DNA of 24,294 bases from Bacillota bacterium (GTDB lineage Bacteria > Bacillota > Clostridia > Saccharofermentanales > Saccharofermentanaceae). Every line of letters begins with the position of its first letter. Position 1 is the stretch's first letter. Positions 22,421-24,294 of the stretch are shown in pieces. The stretch spans positions 1-24,294 of the forward strand of contig JAEWUD010000021.1 in assembly GCA_023397475.1 (NCBI GenBank). Direction: 5' to 3'. A program made the translations under genes and the position numbers. Below the pieces are notes generated by a model. That model was not told the DNA's origin and searched no databases. It saw nothing but the letters and a program-made list of their open reading frames with translations.

Positions 22421-23014
22421 ATGCAGATCGCGTTAACGCAGAAACTGATGACCGCTCTTGACCAGAAGCTTCCCCCGATCGACGAGAGCGTTGACCCGCT
22501 CTTCACCTGGACGGCGAACTGGATCAAGGTCTGGGACAACCGCAAATCCGAGGACATGCTCGTCCTCGTGAACCACGCCACGCGCTTCACTGTCGCAATC
22601 TACCAGGTCAAACGCAAGGATCTGAAGAACTTCCCCCGCATCGTCGAGACGGCCATCGCGAACACCCTGCTCACCATGAACCTCAACCCGGAACTCGTAC
22701 TGGCGTACATAGAGCTGGCCGGCGCCTTCCATCTCGTCCGCAACAATAGTCGCGCTACCACCTCCTGGGTAAACCAAGCCGGCCTCGATTGCTCCTTCTT
22801 TGTCGCTGAAAATTACAACTCTATCGCGAAAATGTTCTCCGACACGATCGGCACAACTTTGAATAACCAGATCGTTAACACATCGAAAAGCAGGAGCGAA
22901 GCATATTGCCCCGCCGATCGAATGGTTGAAACACTTGCCCAACGCACGGGCAAGCAACCCCTATCGATAGAATTTCCCAACGCTCACAATTACGATAGAT
23001 CTGAGGTGCTCTGA
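22421..23014 (+). CDS. DUF6933-like protein
   Basis: A 197-residue cytoplasmic protein. The N-terminus MQIALTQKLMTALDQK, the segment WTANWIKVWDNRKSEDMLVL, ATRFTVAIYQVKRKDLKNFP and the NTLLTMNLNPELVLAYIELA helix match the pattern I know as DUF6933 (CTQKL...W-x-AN...RRK-x-VLFVND-x-TRF...LLxxG). Function is unknown; no catalytic residues are obvious. The Shine-Dalgarno is perfect (AGGAGG, six bases before ATG). Its TGA overlaps the ATG of the next gene by one base (TGATG), so the two are translationally coupled. A decayed piece of the same gene lies at 18873-18925, so this family has had more than one copy here. Confidence 0.65.
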   Translation: MQIALTQKLMTALDQKLPPIDESVDPLFTWTANWIKVWDNRKSEDMLVLVNHATRFTVAIYQVKRKDLKNFPRIVETAIANTLLTMNLNPELVLAYIELAGAFHLVRNNSRATTSWVNQAGLDCSFFVAENYNSIAKMFSDTIGTTLNNQIVNTSKSRSEAYCPADRMVETLAQRTGKQPLSIEFPNAHNYDRSEVL

Positions 23015-23427
23015 TGGAATATTTTTACAGGTTCTTTGTCGCATGCCTCTTCGTCGGTATTGTCTTTCTAATTGGCGGGTTCATCTTTTTCGGCAATCTA
23101 TCCCGATCCAAAAACGCATTCTTCGTCAGCGGCCTGTCGCTTCTGATGCCGCCGCTAATTTCCCTGGCACTGTTTACCGTAGATTGTTTCCAGAGACTCA
23201 ACACTTCGGGAGACGGACGCATCCCCTTCGAACTGATCATTTTCGAGGGCCTCCTGACCGTCGTATTTCTTGCGACGCGATTCGGGAAATCGTCAGACCG
23301 TGTCGTCCGAAACACGCTCCTTGGCTTCAGCATTTTCTTCGTACTCCAGCTGTTGGTGTTGCTGTTCTTCGCAGGACTTGGCGGAATGGGCACGTCGGCT
23401 GGACAAGAGGGACTCGGTTACCTGTAA
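23014..23427 (+). CDS. stand-alone four-helix membrane protein, BspA-anchor homologue
   Basis: A 137-residue polytopic protein with hydrophobic segments near 5-27, 35-57, 70-90 and 105-127. It aligns over its whole length with residues 1-~130 of the BspA-LRR protein at 16018: GGFIFF against RGFIFY, SKNAFFVSGLSLLMPP against SKMQFFLSGLTFLAPR, FGKSSDRVVRNTLLGFS against LGKKISRVFRNYSMCFS, then VLQLLVLLFFAG against LLQLLGMTLVAG. It ends where the LRR part begins in the larger protein. It is coupled to the DUF6933 gene by a one-base overlap with GAGGTG inside that gene. Either this is the free module or a protein that lost its C-terminal domain; no LRR coding sequence follows. Confidence 0.8.
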   Translation: MEYFYRFFVACLFVGIVFLIGGFIFFGNLSRSKNAFFVSGLSLLMPPLISLALFTVDCFQRLNTSGDGRIPFELIIFEGLLTVVFLATRFGKSSDRVVRNTLLGFSIFFVLQLLVLLFFAGLGGMGTSAGQEGLGYL

Positions 23428-23466
23428 TTTAGCGGCGCGCGACTCTCGGATCTCGAATCAGTGTGT

Positions 23467-23494
23467 CCGCAGACGGTTTTGGTTCTGTCTGCGG
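23467..23494. terminator. perfect 8-bp hairpin after the membrane gene
   Basis: CCGCAGAC (23467-23474) pairs with GTCTGCGG (23487-23494) around a 12-base loop. No T-run follows on either strand, so intrinsic termination is doubtful. It is placed 40 bases after the stop codon. Confidence 0.3.
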
Positions 23495-23666
23495 TCGTGA
23501 GGGCACCCGGAACATCATCGATGGCGTCCTGAACATTGAACACCAAACCAGAGCTGCCGGATTTATATACATCTTGCATGAGATTACGCGAGACAGTAGA
23601 ATTGAGCATGTGCGATAATATGTAATCTTGAAAAAAGACGAAATGACGAATGACTGTGAGGGCCCT

Positions 23667-24294
23667 ATGGGACTGAAGATTATTCCCATCAACTGTCCGA
23701 ATTGCGGTGCGGCTATGAACATCGAAGAGGGGCGCACACAAGCATTCTGTACCTATTGCGGCGGCAAAGTACTCATCAATAATGAGAACGAACACATCAT
23801 TCGAACCATCGACGAAGCCGCCATCAAGCAAGCCGAGACAGATCGGATCATCCGGCTGAAGGAATTTGAGGTCAAAGAGAAAAAGTCGGAGCAAACAAAG
23901 AAAATCATGATTGCCTGGATCATCGCGACAGCCGTGCTGATGATACTCGGCATCGTTGGCTTTGCGACAAACAATTTTGGCTTAATAACATGCCTTACGC
24001 TCGCTATCCTTTCAGGATTATTGGGTGCTATTATCTTGAAAAAAGAGCAAGAAAAAAAGGACGGGAAAATCAAACTGCCGCAATCGGTGGTTGACTTCCG
24101 AACCAAAGACTATCGGGTTATTGAGCGTGAATTATCCGCTGCCGGCTTCACGAACATACAATGCATCGTGCTGAATGATCTGATGATCGGCCTCTTCAAG
24201 AAGCCCGGAATCGTCGAATCCTTGTCTGTGAACGGCGAAACCATTGCGCTCCAGGGAGCCAGATTTATGCCGGACGTTCCGATCATCATTTCGT
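23667..24294 (+). CDS. zinc-ribbon, two-helix membrane protein (partial)
   Basis: The gene starts at 23667 after GAGGG and runs off the right edge; 209 residues are visible. An N-terminal zinc ribbon of the TFIIB type (NCPNCGAAM, FCTYCGGKV; C10, C13, C28, C31) is followed by a charged helical linker, two hydrophobic helices (about 81-101 and 103-124) and, from ~140, a domain with DFRTKDYRVIERELSAAGFT, LNDLMIGLFKKPG and VESLSVNGETI. That arrangement is common in Firmicutes membrane proteins of unknown function, and the last domain resembles a PASTA-like fold. The visible C-terminal residues (PDVPIIIS) suggest the end is only a few residues away. No neighbour to the right is visible. Confidence 0.8.
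   Translation, partial: MGLKIIPINCPNCGAAMNIEEGRTQAFCTYCGGKVLINNENEHIIRTIDEAAIKQAETDRIIRLKEFEVKEKKSEQTKKIMIAWIIATAVLMILGIVGFATNNFGLITCLTLAILSGLLGAIILKKEQEKKDGKIKLPQSVVDFRTKDYRVIERELSAAGFTNIQCIVLNDLMIGLFKKPGIVESLSVNGETIALQGARFMPDVPIIIS

Noticed and set aside
1345..22890. Recurrent GCGAAAA word as a genome-wide regulatory motif
   Set aside because: It appears many times, but mostly inside coding regions in varying contexts. Only the two leader copies (1827-1852 and 4924-4949) share extended sequence and position.
23431..23618. Open frame between the membrane gene and the zinc-ribbon gene (and a 158-codon frame opposite)
   Set aside because: The rightward frame lacks a ribosome binding site, and the leftward one overlaps the zinc-ribbon gene. 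Both strands look weakly protein-like, and I cannot choose either.

Overview
The window looks like an accessory, low-constraint stretch of a Firmicutes/Clostridia-type chromosome. This is inferred from strong AGGAGG-type ribosome binding sites, moderate GC content, BspA-type leucine-rich repeats, DUF6933, DUF4143, CPCC and zinc-ribbon/2TM proteins, and mostly single genes or short operons on both strands. I cannot name the genus. No rRNA, tRNA, CRISPR array, transposase or integrase was seen.

Layout. 1-3.7 kb: a possible C-terminal tail of a gene cut by the left edge with a terminator; a CPCC-type cysteine-rich protein (-); a trans-aconitate methyltransferase (+); an unknown 121-aa protein (-); and a HipB/HipA toxin-antitoxin operon with a well-formed promoter. 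3.8-5.8 kb: a membrane protein made of two tandem copies of an unnamed WRxP/2TM/RGE domain, then a 173-aa protein faintly like Rhodococcus Vap proteins, with a candidate 20-aa leader ORF and a terminator. 5.8-9 kb (all -): a SUFU-like protein, then an array of 75-bp units each holding a perfect 12-bp inverted repeat, then an alpha/beta hydrolase with a 148-aa partner. 9-14.6 kb (-): a two-gene operon of a 139-aa protein and a 1716-aa DUF5724/DUF4132 protein. 14.8-18.2 kb (+): a duplicated two-gene cassette, [BspA LRR + WRDP membrane protein] x2, whose first BspA copy is a 5'-truncated remnant. 18.2-21.5 kb: a gene graveyard with an orphan DinJ antitoxin followed in frame by the last ~30 residues of a YafQ toxin, a DUF6933 fragment, a dispersed repeat, a GNAT acetyltransferase with an internal deletion, an intact AAA/DUF4143 ATPase and a decayed secreted-type domain. 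21.5-24.3 kb: a 2H phosphoesterase (-), a DUF6933 gene overlapping a small membrane protein, and a zinc-ribbon membrane protein running off the right edge.

How the parts relate. Three recurring building blocks are not explained by standard annotation. (i) The WRxP/RGE membrane domain occurs four times in three genes. (ii) A four-helix membrane domain occurs both as the N-terminal anchor of the BspA-LRR protein and as a stand-alone gene. (iii) There are non-coding repeats: the hairpin array, a ~57-bp dispersed repeat and a 26-bp leader carrying the Shine-Dalgarno sequence of two unrelated genes. Together with several toxin-antitoxin or immunity-like genes and remnants, this suggests a region that gains, duplicates and loses genes quickly. 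The hairpin array and the shared membrane-module vocabulary are the best candidates for something undescribed.
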